The notes: a model not told the origin generated them from the sequence alone. A DNA stretch of 64,000 nt from Rickettsia akari str. Hartford (GCF_000018205.1 NC_009881.1:868001-932000); one strand, 5' to 3'. Counted from the first letter of the stretch, positions 7,131-17,136 are shown. Made by a program: numbers and translations.

Positions 7131-9128
7131 TCAAGCAAATTCTAATAATACCTGCCCTCTTACAACATTATCCTTTTCATTAACAAAAACTTTAGCTATT
7201 GTTCCGTCTCTTTCGGCTAAAATAAGATTTTCCATTTTCATAGCAGTTAAAATCATAATTTCTTGCCCTGCCGTCACTACCTGCCCTTCTTTCACCTTTA
7301 TTGCAACAATTTGACCGCTTAGAGGAGCCACAAGTTCGGAGCTTTCTTCTACTACTACTTTTGAGACCATCAACGCTTCAAGTTCTGATATACGAGGAGA
7401 GCGAACAAAGGCTCTTACGCTAATACCAGCATGCGATAATAAATAACCGGTTCTGATATTCTCAATTTTTACATTTGTCTTTTTACCGTTAATTATAGCC
7501 GTAAAAAGTTCATTACCTAAATTCCAGTTACTACGAATATATATTCTATCACTTTCGTGACGTATATTATAGCCGTTTTCAACAGGTGTAATTAATACGG
7601 GAAATAATTTATCATCTATAGTTACTACCCACCTTGTACCTATTTTGTTAGCCTGATTGTTAATATTGCCGGAAATTAAAGAAGCACGTCTTTGTTCCGA
7701 TATATAAATAAAAATAGCCGTTGCTAAAAATACGGTAGTTACTTCTGAAGTTAGACTAGCTCCGGAAAAACCGTCAGGATATTCTTCTTGAATAAAGGCA
7801 GTAGAAATATCACCGCTAACAAAGCGTGGATGTAGCATTACCGCTTCTAAGAAACTAATATTATGAGCAATACCGTTAATTATATAAGAACTCAAAGCAG
7901 AACGCATTACCTCAATTGCCTGCTCTCTTGTTTCACCATAAGTACATAATTTCGCAATCATTGAATCATAAAACATACTTACTTCACCACCAAGCCCAAT
8001 CCCTGTATCTATACGGATATTAGGATTCTTGGCAGGTTCAGAATACGCGATAATTCTACCGCTAGAAGGTAAGAAACCTCTGCTTGGGTTTTCGGCACAA
8101 ATTCGTGATTCAAATGCCCAACCTTTTAATTTTATATCATCTTGCGTAAATGATAATTTCTCACCGGCTGCAATTTTTATCATCTCTTCAACGATATCTA
8201 TACCGGTAATTAGCTCAGTAACAGGATGCTCAACTTGTAACCTAGTATTCATTTCTAAAAAATAGAAATTTCTATTACTATCTACTATAAACTCAACGGT
8301 ACCGGCCGAATAATATCCAACTTTTTGAGATAAGGATATTACCTGCCGATACATTTCTTGCCTTATATCTTCAGTAATAAAAGCACTTGGTGCTTCTTCG
8401 ATTACTTTTTGATGGTGACGCTGTATTGAACATTCACGCTCTCCGAGACATACACTATTGCCGTATTGGTCGGCAATTAGCTGAATTTCAATATGACGGG
8501 GAGTTTGAATTAACTTCTCAATAAATAATCTATCGTCACTAAAACTATTTGCTGCTTCAAGCTTTGCCGACTCAAAAGCATTTGCCATTTCAGCTGGATT
8601 ATTCACTACTCTCATACCACGTCCACCGCCACCGGCAGCCGCTTTTACTATTACCGGAAACCCAATCTCTTTCGCAATATCCACCGCTTGCTTAACATCA
8701 TTTATAGTTCCCATATAACCCGGAACGGTGCTAACTCCGGCTTCTATCGCTATCTTTTTTGCTTCGATTTTATCGCCCATTTTTTTAATAGTTCCGGCAC
8801 TCGGTCCTATTAAAACAACACCGTCTCTTTTAAGAATATTGGCAAAATTCGGATTTTCCGATAAAAAACCATAACCTGGATGTACTGCACTTGCGCCACT
8901 TTCACGAATTGCTGAGATAATATTTTTAATAGATAAATAACTTGCCGTTGCAGGGGAATCACCTATATAATACGCCTCATCTGCATACTGCACATACATC
9001 GAGTTTGTATCTGCTTCAGAATATACTGCAACCGACTTTATTCCCATCTTTTTTAAGGTACGTATTATCCTAACAGCGATCTCGCTACGATTAGCAATCA
9101 GAATTTTATCAAATAATGGTTTATTCAT
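7131..9128 (-). CDS. pccA: propionyl-CoA carboxylase alpha chain (biotin carboxylase + BCCP)
   Basis: 665 residues, normal for PccA. Domains in order are: biotin carboxylase N-domain (IANRSEIAVRIIRTL), ATP-grasp with the glycine-rich loop KAAAGGGGRGMR, the carboxylase C-domain (MNTRLQVEHPVTE), a BT-type linker region, and a C-terminal biotinyl domain with AMKMEN, where Lys631 carries biotin. With PccB it carboxylates propionyl-CoA to methylmalonyl-CoA. It lies downstream of pccB on the same strand with a 204-base gap that holds a palindromic repeat; the two are probably cotranscribed. Its 3' end abuts the broken ankyrin gene, which runs the other way. Confidence 0.93.
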   Translation of the reverse strand: MNKPLFDKILIANRSEIAVRIIRTLKKMGIKSVAVYSEADTNSMYVQYADEAYYIGDSPATASYLSIKNIISAIRESGASAVHPGYGFLSENPNFANILKRDGVVLIGPSAGTIKKMGDKIEAKKIAIEAGVSTVPGYMGTINDVKQAVDIAKEIGFPVIVKAAAGGGGRGMRVVNNPAEMANAFESAKLEAANSFSDDRLFIEKLIQTPRHIEIQLIADQYGNSVCLGERECSIQRHHQKVIEEAPSAFITEDIRQEMYRQVISLSQKVGYYSAGTVEFIVDSNRNFYFLEMNTRLQVEHPVTELITGIDIVEEMIKIAAGEKLSFTQDDIKLKGWAFESRICAENPSRGFLPSSGRIIAYSEPAKNPNIRIDTGIGLGGEVSMFYDSMIAKLCTYGETREQAIEVMRSALSSYIINGIAHNISFLEAVMLHPRFVSGDISTAFIQEEYPDGFSGASLTSEVTTVFLATAIFIYISEQRRASLISGNINNQANKIGTRWVVTIDDKLFPVLITPVENGYNIRHESDRIYIRSNWNLGNELFTAIINGKKTNVKIENIRTGYLLSHAGISVRAFVRSPRISELEALMVSKVVVEESSELVAPLSGQIVAIKVKEGQVVTAGQEIMILTAMKMENLILAERDGTIAKVFVNEKDNVVRGQVLLEFA

Positions 9129-9213
9129 AGTTTTTATTATAAAGTAATCTGTATCATTAATACTGCTGTCGATGTCATTCCTAGCTCAGCATTACCCACA
9201 TGAACTGTTTTAT

Positions 9214-9323
9214 GTCATGCCCACGAAAGCTGGAATTCAGCATAAAGCGAGATAAATCGAGCTTTTAATTGCAAAAATTTGCTGTATATATGTTTTTCTG
9301 GATTCCACTTTCGCTGGAATGAC
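9214..9323. repeat. palindromic element between pccB and pccA
   Basis: Ends GTCATGCCCACGAAAGC and GCTGGAATGAC are inverted. The middle (ATAAAGCGAGATAAATCGAGC, then a CAAAAATTTGCTGTAT block) recurs almost unchanged at 56233-56344, which establishes a repeat family of about 110 bp; 61479-61585 is a diverged relative. Confidence 0.75.
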
Positions 9324-9332
9324 AATTAAACA

Positions 9333-10877
9333 TTACAACGGCAAATTATCATGCTTTTTCCAAGGCAATTCTACTTTTTTAGTACGCAGGAAATTTAACG
9401 CCTTACATATTCGCCATCTAGTATTTTGCGGTCTTATAATATCATCCAAATATCCCCTAGATGCCGCAACAAAAGGCGAAGTTACTACCTTTCTATATTC
9501 ATCGATTTTTTGTTTTTTAGCTTCAGGGTCTTTACATTCTTCCTTAAATATTATCTCGGCTGCTCCCTCTGCCCCCATAACAGCGATTTCTGAATTAAAC
9601 CAAGCATAGTTTATATCGCCTCTAAGATGCTTGGAGTTCATAACTATATAAGCACCACCGTAAGCCTTACGGGTAATTACGGTAATCTTCGGCACTGTAG
9701 CTTCTGCATACGCGTATAACAGCTTAGCACCGTGTTTAATAATACCGTCATGCTCTTGGGATGTACCAGGCAGAAATCCAGGTACATCCACAAGACTTAC
9801 TATAGGAATATTGAAAGCATCACAGAATCTAATAAATCTTGCTGCTTTTCTTGAGGCGTTTATATCTAAACATCCTGCTAAATGCAAAGGCTGATTAGCC
9901 ACAAATCCTACCGTATAACCTTCCATATAACCAAATCCGATAATGATATTCTTGGCAAAATCAGATTGTAGTTCAAAAAATTCTCCCTCATCAACGATAC
10001 GCTCAACAAGCTCTTTCATATCATAAGGCTTATTAGGAGTGTTAGGTATTAACGTGCTAAGAGACATATCGACTCTATCGGCAGGATCAATAGTCGAACG
10101 AACAGGAAGAGGACTACGATTGGATGATGGAAGGAAATTAAAGAACTTACGGATTTCGAGCAATGCTTCTATATCATTATTGAATGCAAGATCGGCAACA
10201 CCGCTTTTAGTGGTATGCATTCTAGCACCGCCGAGCTTTTCTTGGCTTACTGCTTCACCCGTAACAGTTTTTACTACATCGGGACCGGTTACGAACATAT
10301 AAGAACTATTCTTAACCATAAATATAAAATCAGTTAAGGCAGGGGAATATACCGCACCACCGGCACAAGGTCCCATAATTAAGGTAATTTGAGGGATAAC
10401 ACCTGACGCTAACACATTACGCTGAAATAATTCACCGTATCCGGCAAGAGCATCAACCCCTTCTTGAATTCTTGCTCCCCCTGAGTCGTTAATACCTATT
10501 ACTGGAGCACCGGTTGCTATAGCTTGATCGATAATATCGCAGATTTTCTTAGCATGATATTCGCCGAGAGAACCGCCTAGTACGGTAAAATCTTGGCTGT
10601 AAATAAATACCAATCTACCGTTTATCGTACCATGCCCAGTTACAACACCGTCACCTAAAAACTTTTTATCCTGCATCCCAAAATTATCGCATCTATGTGC
10701 TACAAACATCCCAGTTTCGGTAAAACTATTCGGATCTAATAATACTTCTATGCGTTCTCGTGCAGTTAACTTACCTTTTTGATGTTGTGCGTTGATCCTA
10801 GCTTCACCGCCCCCTTGCCTTGCAATATTTTTTCTCTCATCCAATAACTCAAGGGAGATTATATTACTTTGAGTCAT
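9333..10877 (-). CDS. pccB: propionyl-CoA carboxylase beta chain
   Basis: 514 residues, normal for PccB. Carboxyltransferase subunit that moves CO2 from biotin on PccA to propionyl-CoA. Visible signatures are the N-domain [12 protein letters not shown] and [15 protein letters not shown], and the C-domain [25 protein letters not shown] in short form [11 protein letters not shown], with [15 protein letters not shown] near the end. The first ATG at 10877 matches the family N-terminus. It is the promoter-proximal gene of the pccB-pccA pair; the region 10878-10950 separates it from two small divergent genes. Confidence 0.93.
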   Translation of the reverse strand: MTQSNIISLELLDERKNIARQGGGEARINAQHQKGKLTARERIEVLLDPNSFTETGMFVAHRCDNFGMQDKKFLGDGVVTGHGTINGRLVFIYSQDFTVLGGSLGEYHAKKICDIIDQAIATGAPVIGINDSGGARIQEGVDALAGYGELFQRNVLASGVIPQITLIMGPCAGGAVYSPALTDFIFMVKNSSYMFVTGPDVVKTVTGEAVSQEKLGGARMHTTKSGVADLAFNNDIEALLEIRKFFNFLPSSNRSPLPVRSTIDPADRVDMSLSTLIPNTPNKPYDMKELVERIVDEGEFFELQSDFAKNIIIGFGYMEGYTVGFVANQPLHLAGCLDINASRKAARFIRFCDAFNIPIVSLVDVPGFLPGTSQEHDGIIKHGAKLLYAYAEATVPKITVITRKAYGGAYIVMNSKHLRGDINYAWFNSEIAVMGAEGAAEIIFKEECKDPEAKKQKIDEYRKVVTSPFVAASRGYLDDIIRPQNTRWRICKALNFLRTKKVELPWKKHDNLPL

Positions 10878-10950
10878 AAATATTTATAGTTTTATTTCCA
10901 AAATATCCATAATATAATATAATAATGCTAACGTGAAAAGATAATTATTT

Positions 10951-11094
10951 ATGTCATCTACCGAAGATACTAAAGAAAAACCGAAAAAAGACAAACCGGC
11001 AGCTAAATTTAATAACTTATCAACTGCTTTAAAAAAGAATTTACAAAGAAGAAAGAAAGTACAAAAAGAGAAGAATAATATGGAAAAATATTGA
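10951..11094 (+). CDS. small basic protein of unknown function (47 aa)
   Basis: An ATG-started frame of 47 codons: an acidic/Lys-rich start (MSSTEDTKEKPKKDKP), then a basic helix (LKKNLQRRKKVQKEKNN). The composition is that of a charged, possibly nucleic-acid-binding or disordered peptide. No strong ribosome site is visible. The codon pattern is gene-like and there is no overlap with any convincing gene. I do not recognise the family. Confidence 0.5.
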   Translation: MSSTEDTKEKPKKDKPAAKFNNLSTALKKNLQRRKKVQKEKNNMEKY

Positions 11095-11155
11095 TACTAG
11101 GTCTTATATCTATTAAAGAGTGATAGCATAGAAAATAATTTTTAGGAAAATAAAT

Positions 11156-11290
11156 ATGAGCGTACATGAAATAATAATTAAAATCAGTAAAATTTGTTCT
11201 ATTTTTATTCCAAAACACGATATCGAGGAATCTAATAATATTCCTGCTAATAGAGAAGCAATGCGTTATTGTTATGAAGATTTCAAATAA
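11156..11290 (+). CDS. small protein of unknown function (44 aa)
   Basis: A 44-residue frame with an AGGA ribosome site eight bases before the ATG. It begins MSVHEIIIKISKICSIFIPK and ends with an acidic/aromatic tail (REAMRYCYEDFK). It follows the 47-residue gene by 61 bases on the same strand. The good Shine-Dalgarno sequence argues for real translation; no function can be assigned. Confidence 0.5.
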   Translation: MSVHEIIIKISKICSIFIPKHDIEESNNIPANREAMRYCYEDFK

Positions 11291-11380
11291 CCCTCATTAA
11301 ACATTATTTATCTATATGCAATTTGACATATTAATATAAATTGCTAGTATTTTGATAATTTAGGTTTTGTTTTGAGTCCT

Positions 11381-11410
11381 ATGTCATTCCTGATTTCGCA
11401 GGAATGACAT
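11381..11410. repeat. 30-bp palindrome (RPE core)
   Basis: ATGTCATTCCTG and CAGGAATGACAT flank ATTTCG, giving a perfect 12-bp inverted repeat. It stands alone upstream of the acyltransferase gene and is the same core as at 17102 and 29100. Confidence 0.65.
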
Positions 11411-11495
11411 AAATAAGCTATGAGGGCAAAACTAACACCTTGCAACAATGACATCAAAATCTAACAAAATCGGTATTTTAAATATTAAATATAAT

Positions 11496-14400
11496 ATGGA
11501 CACAAACAAATTATATCTTTTCAAAGATAGACGATTTTTACCGAATTTTATAGTGCAGTTATGCGGTTGTCTTAATGATAATATATTAAAAAATGCTATA
11601 GTAATCCTTATTACTTACGGTATTTCAGGAGCTTTAAGTAAATATAATAATATACTTGTTTTAATTGCTAATGCTACTTTTGTATTACCTTTTATAATAT
11701 TCGCAAGCATCGCAGGACAAATTGCCGATAAATACGAACGTGCGAGTCTTATTAAGATTATTAAGATTTGTGAAATCGGCATAATTGCCTTTGCAATTTA
11801 TGGATTTCATCATAATAATCTGCTAATCCTGTTCTGTTCTATTTCCTTAATGGGTATACACTCTACTTTTTTCGGTCCAATAAAATATAGCGTATTACCT
11901 GATCACCTAAATAAAGACGAACTACTTGGCGCTAACGGCTTTGTTGAAGCCGGAACTTTTATCGGTATTTTTATCGGTATAATAATCGGCAGTTATTATA
12001 CCGTCAGCAATAATTTTATAATTTATTCATTAATTACCATCGCTTTTCTCGGCTTCATTACAAGCCTGTTTTCTCCAAAATCTCAAAATGCAAATCGTGA
12101 TGTTAAAATAAATTGTAATATTATAGATGCAAGCATAAATATGATTAAATATGCCAAAGCAAAAAAACAGATATATTTAGCTATACTTGGTATTTCATGG
12201 TTTTGGTTTATCGGAGCTGCTATAATTTCTCAAATACCTTTACTTGCTAAGATAACTTTTAAAGCTGATGAGAATGTTGCTAACTTATTTTTAGCAGTTT
12301 TCTCGATTGGTGTTGGTGTCGGTTCATTTTTATGTAGCAAAATATTTGAAAATGAGATTACAGTTAAATATCTCTTTATTTCAGCCCTAGGCATTAGTAT
12401 TTTTGGTATTGATTTATTCTTTGCAAGTAGAATTAGCTCAGTTAACTACGAACCTACTCAGCTAAAAAGTATTTTAGTATTTTTATCGAAAAGACATAAT
12501 TGGCGAATAGTGATCGATTTATTTTTCTTAGCATCAATAGGCGGTTTATATATCGTTCCCCTTTTTGCGATATTACAGCATTACGCAAATCCTGCGCATC
12601 GTAGCCGAATTATTGCCGTTAACAACCTCATTAATTCCATTTTCATGGTGGGATCAACAATGATTCTATCGTTATTATTTTATCTAAATTTCACTATCCC
12701 TTGGATTATATTATTTATTAGCCTAGCTAATATAATCGTCACTATATACATTTACCGCTTAATACCTGATGTTAAAATTATTCCATTTAAACTATTGCGA
12801 AGAATATTCCAAATCTGTTTTGATCTTATGTATAAGGTTGAAGTTAAGGGATTTGAAAATTTTCAAAAAGCAGGTAAAAAAGTAGTAGTAGTAGCCAATC
12901 ATATTTCATATCTTGACCCTCCACTAATTGCTACTTATCTAAAGGAAGAAATGATTTTTGCAATTAGTCCCGATATACAAAAAATATGGTGGATTAAACC
13001 GTTCTTACGTATGGCAAGAACTTTACCGGTTGATCCCAGTAACCCAATGGCAATAAAGACTTTAGTCAAAGAAGTACAAAAGGATCAGAAAGTAGCAATT
13101 TTCCCTGAAGGTAGAATAAGCGTTACCGGCTCTTTAATGAAAATATACGAAGGACCTGGAATGATTGCCGATAAAGCCTGTGCTACCGTTTTACCGGTTA
13201 GAATAGACGGAACTCAATTTACTCATTTATCAAAATTAAAAAACATATTAAAAAGAAAAATATTTCCTAAAATTACTATAACAGTTTTACCGCCGGTAAA
13301 ATTCGCTAATGTGAGTGCTGCAAGTAATCAAGAACGACGCAGTTATATCTCTAGGACTCTTTATGATATCATGGCTGATATGATGTTTGAGAGTTCAGAC
13401 TACAAAAATACTTTATTCTCATCTCTTATAGAAGCTGCTAAAATTCATGGATTTAAGAAAAAAATAGTTGATGATTTTGAAAAAAATACGGTCACTTATC
13501 GAGATTTAATATTAAAATCTTTTATCCTAGGTGATTTAATCAAAAAAAATAATATCTTTGGCAGAAATTTAGGCTTAATGTTGCCTAATACCACTAATAC
13601 ATTAATTACTTTTTACGCCATGCAATCTAGCGGTTATGTTCCTGCTATAATTAACTGGAGCAGCGGCATAAGTACTATTATTAACTCCTGTAAACTTGCA
13701 CAAATTAAAGTAGTTTACACTTCAAAACAATTTATTAAGCAAGCAAATTTACATGAATTAATAACTAACTTATTAGATTTCGGTATTAAAATCATATATT
13801 TAGAAGATTTTAAAAATCAAATTAGTACATCTCTAAAACTAAAAGCAAAAATAGGAAGTTATTTTTCTCAAACTTATTACAATTATTTTTGTCGTAATCG
13901 TGATGATGAAAAACCGGCAGTGATAATTTTTACTTCGGGCACTGAAGGTGAGCCTAAAGCCGTATTACTATCTCACAGAAATTTACAAACTAATAGATAT
14001 CAAATAACTGCTAAAGTACCTTTTAGCCCCGAAGATATAGTATTTAACTCATTACCTTTATTTCATTGTTTTGGTCTTGGAGGTGCAATTATTACAACTT
14101 TAAACGGTATTAAGCTGTTTCTATATCCTTCTCCACTAAATTATCGCAGCATTCCTGAAGTTATATACGATATCGGAGCAACCATATTAATTTCTACCGA
14201 TACTTTTTTAAACGGTTATGCTAATTATGCTCACCCATATGATTTTTACTCATTACGCTATATATTTTCCGGTAGCGAGAAATTAAAAAAATCTACAAGA
14301 CAATTTTGGCTTAACAAATACGGTATACGTATTTTTGAAGGGTATGGAATTACCGAAGCCGCACCTATTATAGCTTGCAATACCCCTATGCATAATAAAG

Positions 14401-14918
14401 CAGACACGGTAGGAAGATTATTACCGAAAATTGATTATAAGCTTGAGAAAGTAGAGGGACTAAATGAAGGATGTCGTTTATTCATCAGAGGTCCTAACAT
14501 CATGCTTGGTTACCTAGACTTAGAAGGTCACCGTACTTATCACGAATGGTACGACACAGGTGATATAGTCAAAATCGATTCTGAAGGATATATAACAATT
14601 TTAGGACGTTTAAAACGCTTTGCTAAAATATCAGGGGAAATGATATCTCTTACAAAAATTGAAGAACTTGCTAGTGAAATTGATCCTAATTCCTTGTATG
14701 CTGCTATTTCTATGCCCGATAAAACGCACGGAGAAAAAATTATTTTACTTACTACCGGTTCCGATATAAATAGAGAAAATTTTGCAGATACTGTATCTAA
14801 AGCTCAAATTTCTTTACTACATTTACCGCAAGTAATTATTACCGATTCAGAAATACCTTTGCTTGCAAGCGGTAAAATAGACTATCTTGAGATTATGAAG
14901 AATGTGGATAAATTCTAA
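11496..14918 (+). CDS. MFS transporter / PlsC-type acyltransferase / acyl-ACP (CoA) ligase fusion (Aas-like)
   Basis: A three-part protein of 1,140 residues from the ATG at 11496 (the frame is open to 11448). Residues ~1-420 are an MFS transporter like the lysophospholipid transporter LplT. Residues ~440-640 are a 1-acyl-glycerophosphate-type acyltransferase with NHISYLD (HX4D motif) and FPEGR. Residues ~650-1140 are an AMP-forming ligase with FTSGTEGEPKAVLLSHRN, GYGITEAAP and YDTGD. In other bacteria LplT imports lysophospholipid and Aas re-acylates it; this fusion would carry the whole salvage and remodelling path in one inner-membrane protein. An obligate intracellular bacterium could use it to take up or repair host-derived lipids (inference). 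No frame damage is visible. Confidence 0.88.
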   Translation: MDTNKLYLFKDRRFLPNFIVQLCGCLNDNILKNAIVILITYGISGALSKYNNILVLIANATFVLPFIIFASIAGQIADKYERASLIKIIKICEIGIIAFAIYGFHHNNLLILFCSISLMGIHSTFFGPIKYSVLPDHLNKDELLGANGFVEAGTFIGIFIGIIIGSYYTVSNNFIIYSLITIAFLGFITSLFSPKSQNANRDVKINCNIIDASINMIKYAKAKKQIYLAILGISWFWFIGAAIISQIPLLAKITFKADENVANLFLAVFSIGVGVGSFLCSKIFENEITVKYLFISALGISIFGIDLFFASRISSVNYEPTQLKSILVFLSKRHNWRIVIDLFFLASIGGLYIVPLFAILQHYANPAHRSRIIAVNNLINSIFMVGSTMILSLLFYLNFTIPWIILFISLANIIVTIYIYRLIPDVKIIPFKLLRRIFQICFDLMYKVEVKGFENFQKAGKKVVVVANHISYLDPPLIATYLKEEMIFAISPDIQKIWWIKPFLRMARTLPVDPSNPMAIKTLVKEVQKDQKVAIFPEGRISVTGSLMKIYEGPGMIADKACATVLPVRIDGTQFTHLSKLKNILKRKIFPKITITVLPPVKFANVSAASNQERRSYISRTLYDIMADMMFESSDYKNTLFSSLIEAAKIHGFKKKIVDDFEKNTVTYRDLILKSFILGDLIKKNNIFGRNLGLMLPNTTNTLITFYAMQSSGYVPAIINWSSGISTIINSCKLAQIKVVYTSKQFIKQANLHELITNLLDFGIKIIYLEDFKNQISTSLKLKAKIGSYFSQTYYNYFCRNRDDEKPAVIIFTSGTEGEPKAVLLSHRNLQTNRYQITAKVPFSPEDIVFNSLPLFHCFGLGGAIITTLNGIKLFLYPSPLNYRSIPEVIYDIGATILISTDTFLNGYANYAHPYDFYSLRYIFSGSEKLKKSTRQFWLNKYGIRIFEGYGITEAAPIIACNTPMHNKADTVGRLLPKIDYKLEKVEGLNEGCRLFIRGPNIMLGYLDLEGHRTYHEWYDTGDIVKIDSEGYITILGRLKRFAKISGEMISLTKIEELASEIDPNSLYAAISMPDKTHGEKIILLTTGSDINRENFADTVSKAQISLLHLPQVIITDSEIPLLASGKIDYLEIMKNVDKF

Positions 14919-15010
14919 CATCCTTGCTAGCGATTGGAAGCCTTGTTGCAGGGCTCGTTTTGTCTCATTCCCGCGTAGGCGAGAAGGCGTTGTTGCGTGG
15001 AACGGTTTTT

Positions 15011-15127
15011 CGTCATTGCGAGGAAAAATTGAAAATTTTGACGAAGCAATCCAGTTAAAAATTCTGTAAATCAGAATTTTTTAATCTGTTTCTGGATTGC
15101 TGTGTCGCTTCGCTCCTCACAATGACG
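15011..15127. repeat. 117-bp palindromic element (MITE-like)
   Basis: Ends CGTCATTGCGAGG (15011) and CCTCACAATGACG (15127) form a 12/13 inverted repeat. The interior includes AAAATTCTGTAAATCAGAATTTT, itself an inverted repeat, and TCTGGATTGCT. The interior recurs at 19287-19325, which identifies a family. Confidence 0.7.
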
Positions 15128-15188
15128 GTTTTGGTATCTAGACAACAATGCCACACAGGAATGAAATAACCGAGCCATGCCACACTGG

Positions 15189-15537
15189 TCAAGCCACGGG
15201 ATGACATTTATTTTTCTTATTAATAGCAGCATTCAAAGCTAATTTAAACCACTTACCTAATAACTCTTGGTCCTCCATAATTTCAGGTAACACCTTCCAA
15301 TATGATAGAGTTACAAATTTACCTTTACTTTGATATACAAATGCCTCAGAACGGCAAGATTGCAAATATTCATCAGTGCTTAGTTCTGACTTAAAATATA
15401 ATTCATTACGCTTAATAATTCCTACCTTAACCCCACACTTAATATATACCATATCCACTAAACATTACACGAACGGCTACTGCACCATATGGTTCTAACA
15501 GTTCTTAAACATATTCAGTAAATTCATTTTTATTCAT
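15189..15537 (-). pseudogene. TfoX N-terminal-domain protein, broken
   Basis: Read from ATG 15537, the frame gives NKNEFTEYV, a TAA stop at codon 11, then ELLEPYGAVAVRVMFSGYGIY. A single-base frameshift follows, then VGIIKRNELYFKS, FVYQSKGKFVTLSYW and LGKWFKLALNAA. The MF-GYGIY, ELYFK, KGK-V-LSYW and W-LAL-AA pattern is that of the TfoX N-terminal domain (a competence regulator family). The tail now runs into a palindromic repeat (ending CHPVA), which probably replaced the original stop. The start overlaps the znuB stop (ATGA), so the intact gene was translationally coupled to znuB. The 89-residue C-terminal frame from GTG 15458 may still be open. Confidence 0.75.
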
Positions 15538-16295
15538 AATAATCGCTTTAAATACAACAAACCATAAATAAATGTACCTAATATAATAAACAATGGAGTT
15601 AAAGGTAAATCAAAGTAGAAAGAGCTAAATGTGGCACAAAAATTAATAAATAAAGAGATAAGAATTGATATTATAATCATCTGAGAGGGGCTATATGCTA
15701 CAAACCGGGCGATCATTGCAGGAATAAGTAAAATAGCAGTAACCATAATTACACCAACAATCTTTATAGCAAAAAATACCGATAATGAGAGAAGAAGTAA
15801 AAATATTAGCTCAATAATATTAACCTTTAAGCCTTTTATGACTGCAATATCTCTATTGATAATGATCAGAAGAATTTGATTATATAAATATACTATAAAG
15901 CTTATAATAGTTATTAGCACTACCCCTAGTATAATCAAATCATTAAAAGACACGGATAAAATATCCCCAAACAACAAATTAACTATATTATTCTGCAAAG
16001 AAGTAAAATAATTAATAACTAAAGCAACAGCTAGCATAAAGCTAGAAATCAAATTAATAACTGCATTTTTTTCAGCATTATTTTTAAAAATAAACACAAA
16101 AAACGAAAAAAGAATTGCAACTATTATTCCTGAATATATTAATGGGAAATGTGCTATAATGCTTATGCTAACCGCTAAAAAACTACTATGAGCAAGCCCA
16201 TCGCCAAAATAAATATATCGATTCCATAGTGCAATGCAGCCAAGAGGAGCAAATATGCAGCTAATGAAAATTAATGCTAGTATTATTAAAGTCAT
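15534..16295 (-). CDS. znuB: zinc/manganese ABC transporter permease (ZnuB-like)
   Basis: 253 residues, normal for the ABC-3 family. About seven to eight hydrophobic segments span the whole chain, with the family motif around HSSFLAVSIS near residue 37 and a conserved LLIPAMIARF helix near residue 195. It would form the membrane channel of a high-affinity metal importer (zinc most likely, manganese possible); the ATPase and binding protein are not in this window. The stop overlaps the start of the broken TfoX-like gene. No further partners are adjacent upstream, where ubiG is divergent. Confidence 0.85.
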   Translation of the reverse strand: MTLIILALIFISCIFAPLGCIALWNRYIYFGDGLAHSSFLAVSISIIAHFPLIYSGIIVAILFSFFVFIFKNNAEKNAVINLISSFMLAVALVINYFTSLQNNIVNLLFGDILSVSFNDLIILGVVLITIISFIVYLYNQILLIIINRDIAVIKGLKVNIIELIFLLLLSLSVFFAIKIVGVIMVTAILLIPAMIARFVAYSPSQMIIISILISLFINFCATFSSFYFDLPLTPLFIILGTFIYGLLYLKRLL

Positions 16296-16332
16296 CTGAG
16301 TATATTATATATGTTTGTTGTATGGCCTCTTT

Positions 16333-16359
16333 TCATCCTGTGGAGGGGCCACGGGATGA
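16333..16359. repeat. short palindrome remnant
   Basis: TCATCCTGTGG and CCACGGGATGA flank AGGGG, a remnant of the GTCATCCCG...CGGGATGAC family. It lies in the short divergent space between znuB and ubiG. Confidence 0.5.
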
Positions 16360-16380
16360 CATTGGAAAAAATCATAGACT

Positions 16381-17136
16381 ATGTCTTCAATCGATAAAAA
16401 AGAATTAGCAAAATTTGAGAAAATTTCTCATAATTGGTGGAATAAGGACGGGGAATTCGGTTTATTACACCGAATAAACCCTATTCGCCTTGAATATATA
16501 ATAGAGAAAATAACTGCGCATTACAATAGACACCTTTCCAAACTAGAAATATTAGATGTTGGTTGCGGTGGAGGATTAATTGCAATGCCTTTAGCGGCTC
16601 AAGGTTTTAACGTTACAGCCATTGATGCACTACAAAGTAATATTGAAACAGCAAGCACTTACGCTAAGGAAAATAATGTAAAGATAAATTATTTACAATC
16701 TACTATAGAAGAATTAGAAAGTGACAAGCTATATGATGTGGTAATTTGTATTGAGGTTATTGAGCATGTAGGAAACGTACAGCAATTTATACTCAATTTG
16801 GTGAAGCATATTAAGCCAAACGGTATGGCAATAATTTCTACGATTAACCGCACTAAAAAAGCTTATGCACTTGGAATAATAGTTGCTGAATATATTTTAG
16901 GCTGGGTGCCTAAAAATACTCATGATTATACCAAATTCTTAAAACCATCGGAAATTTACGAAATGCTTACGGATACCGACATTGAAATTAAAGAGCTGAA
17001 AGGCTTGGTATATGACCCTGCTAAAAATGAATGGAAATTAAGCGATGATATAGACGTAAATTATTTTATGTGTTTGGGGAGCAAGAATGCAAAATCAATC
17101 AATGTCATTCCTGCTTTAGCAGGAATGACATCTTGA
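16381..17136 (+). CDS. ubiG: ubiquinone biosynthesis O-methyltransferase UbiG (C-terminal RPE fusion)
   Basis: 251 residues. SAM-dependent methyltransferase for the two O-methylation steps of ubiquinone synthesis. The N-terminus (FEKISHNWWNKDGEF-LLH-INP-R) is typical of UbiG, motif I is LDVGCGGG at residues 58-65, and CIEVIEHV follows near 120. The last ~11 residues (VIPALAGMTS) are encoded by a palindromic repeat at 17102-17131 that has been captured at the 3' end, so the native stop has been replaced; the catalytic domain is whole. A 70-base gap leads to gltX on the same strand. Confidence 0.93.
   Translation: MSSIDKKELAKFEKISHNWWNKDGEFGLLHRINPIRLEYIIEKITAHYNRHLSKLEILDVGCGGGLIAMPLAAQGFNVTAIDALQSNIETASTYAKENNVKINYLQSTIEELESDKLYDVVICIEVIEHVGNVQQFILNLVKHIKPNGMAIISTINRTKKAYALGIIVAEYILGWVPKNTHDYTKFLKPSEIYEMLTDTDIEIKELKGLVYDPAKNEWKLSDDIDVNYFMCLGSKNAKSINVIPALAGMTS
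17102..17131. repeat. palindrome forming the end of ubiG
   Basis: ATGTCATTCCTGCT followed by TTAGCAGGAATGACAT; the two halves pair over 12-13 bases. It is translated as the C-terminal tail of UbiG. Confidence 0.7.

Noticed and set aside
11009..11218. 69-codon minus-strand ORF
   Set aside because: Antisense to the two small plus-strand genes; very rich in Phe/Tyr, as expected from AT-rich antisense of Lys/Asn codons.
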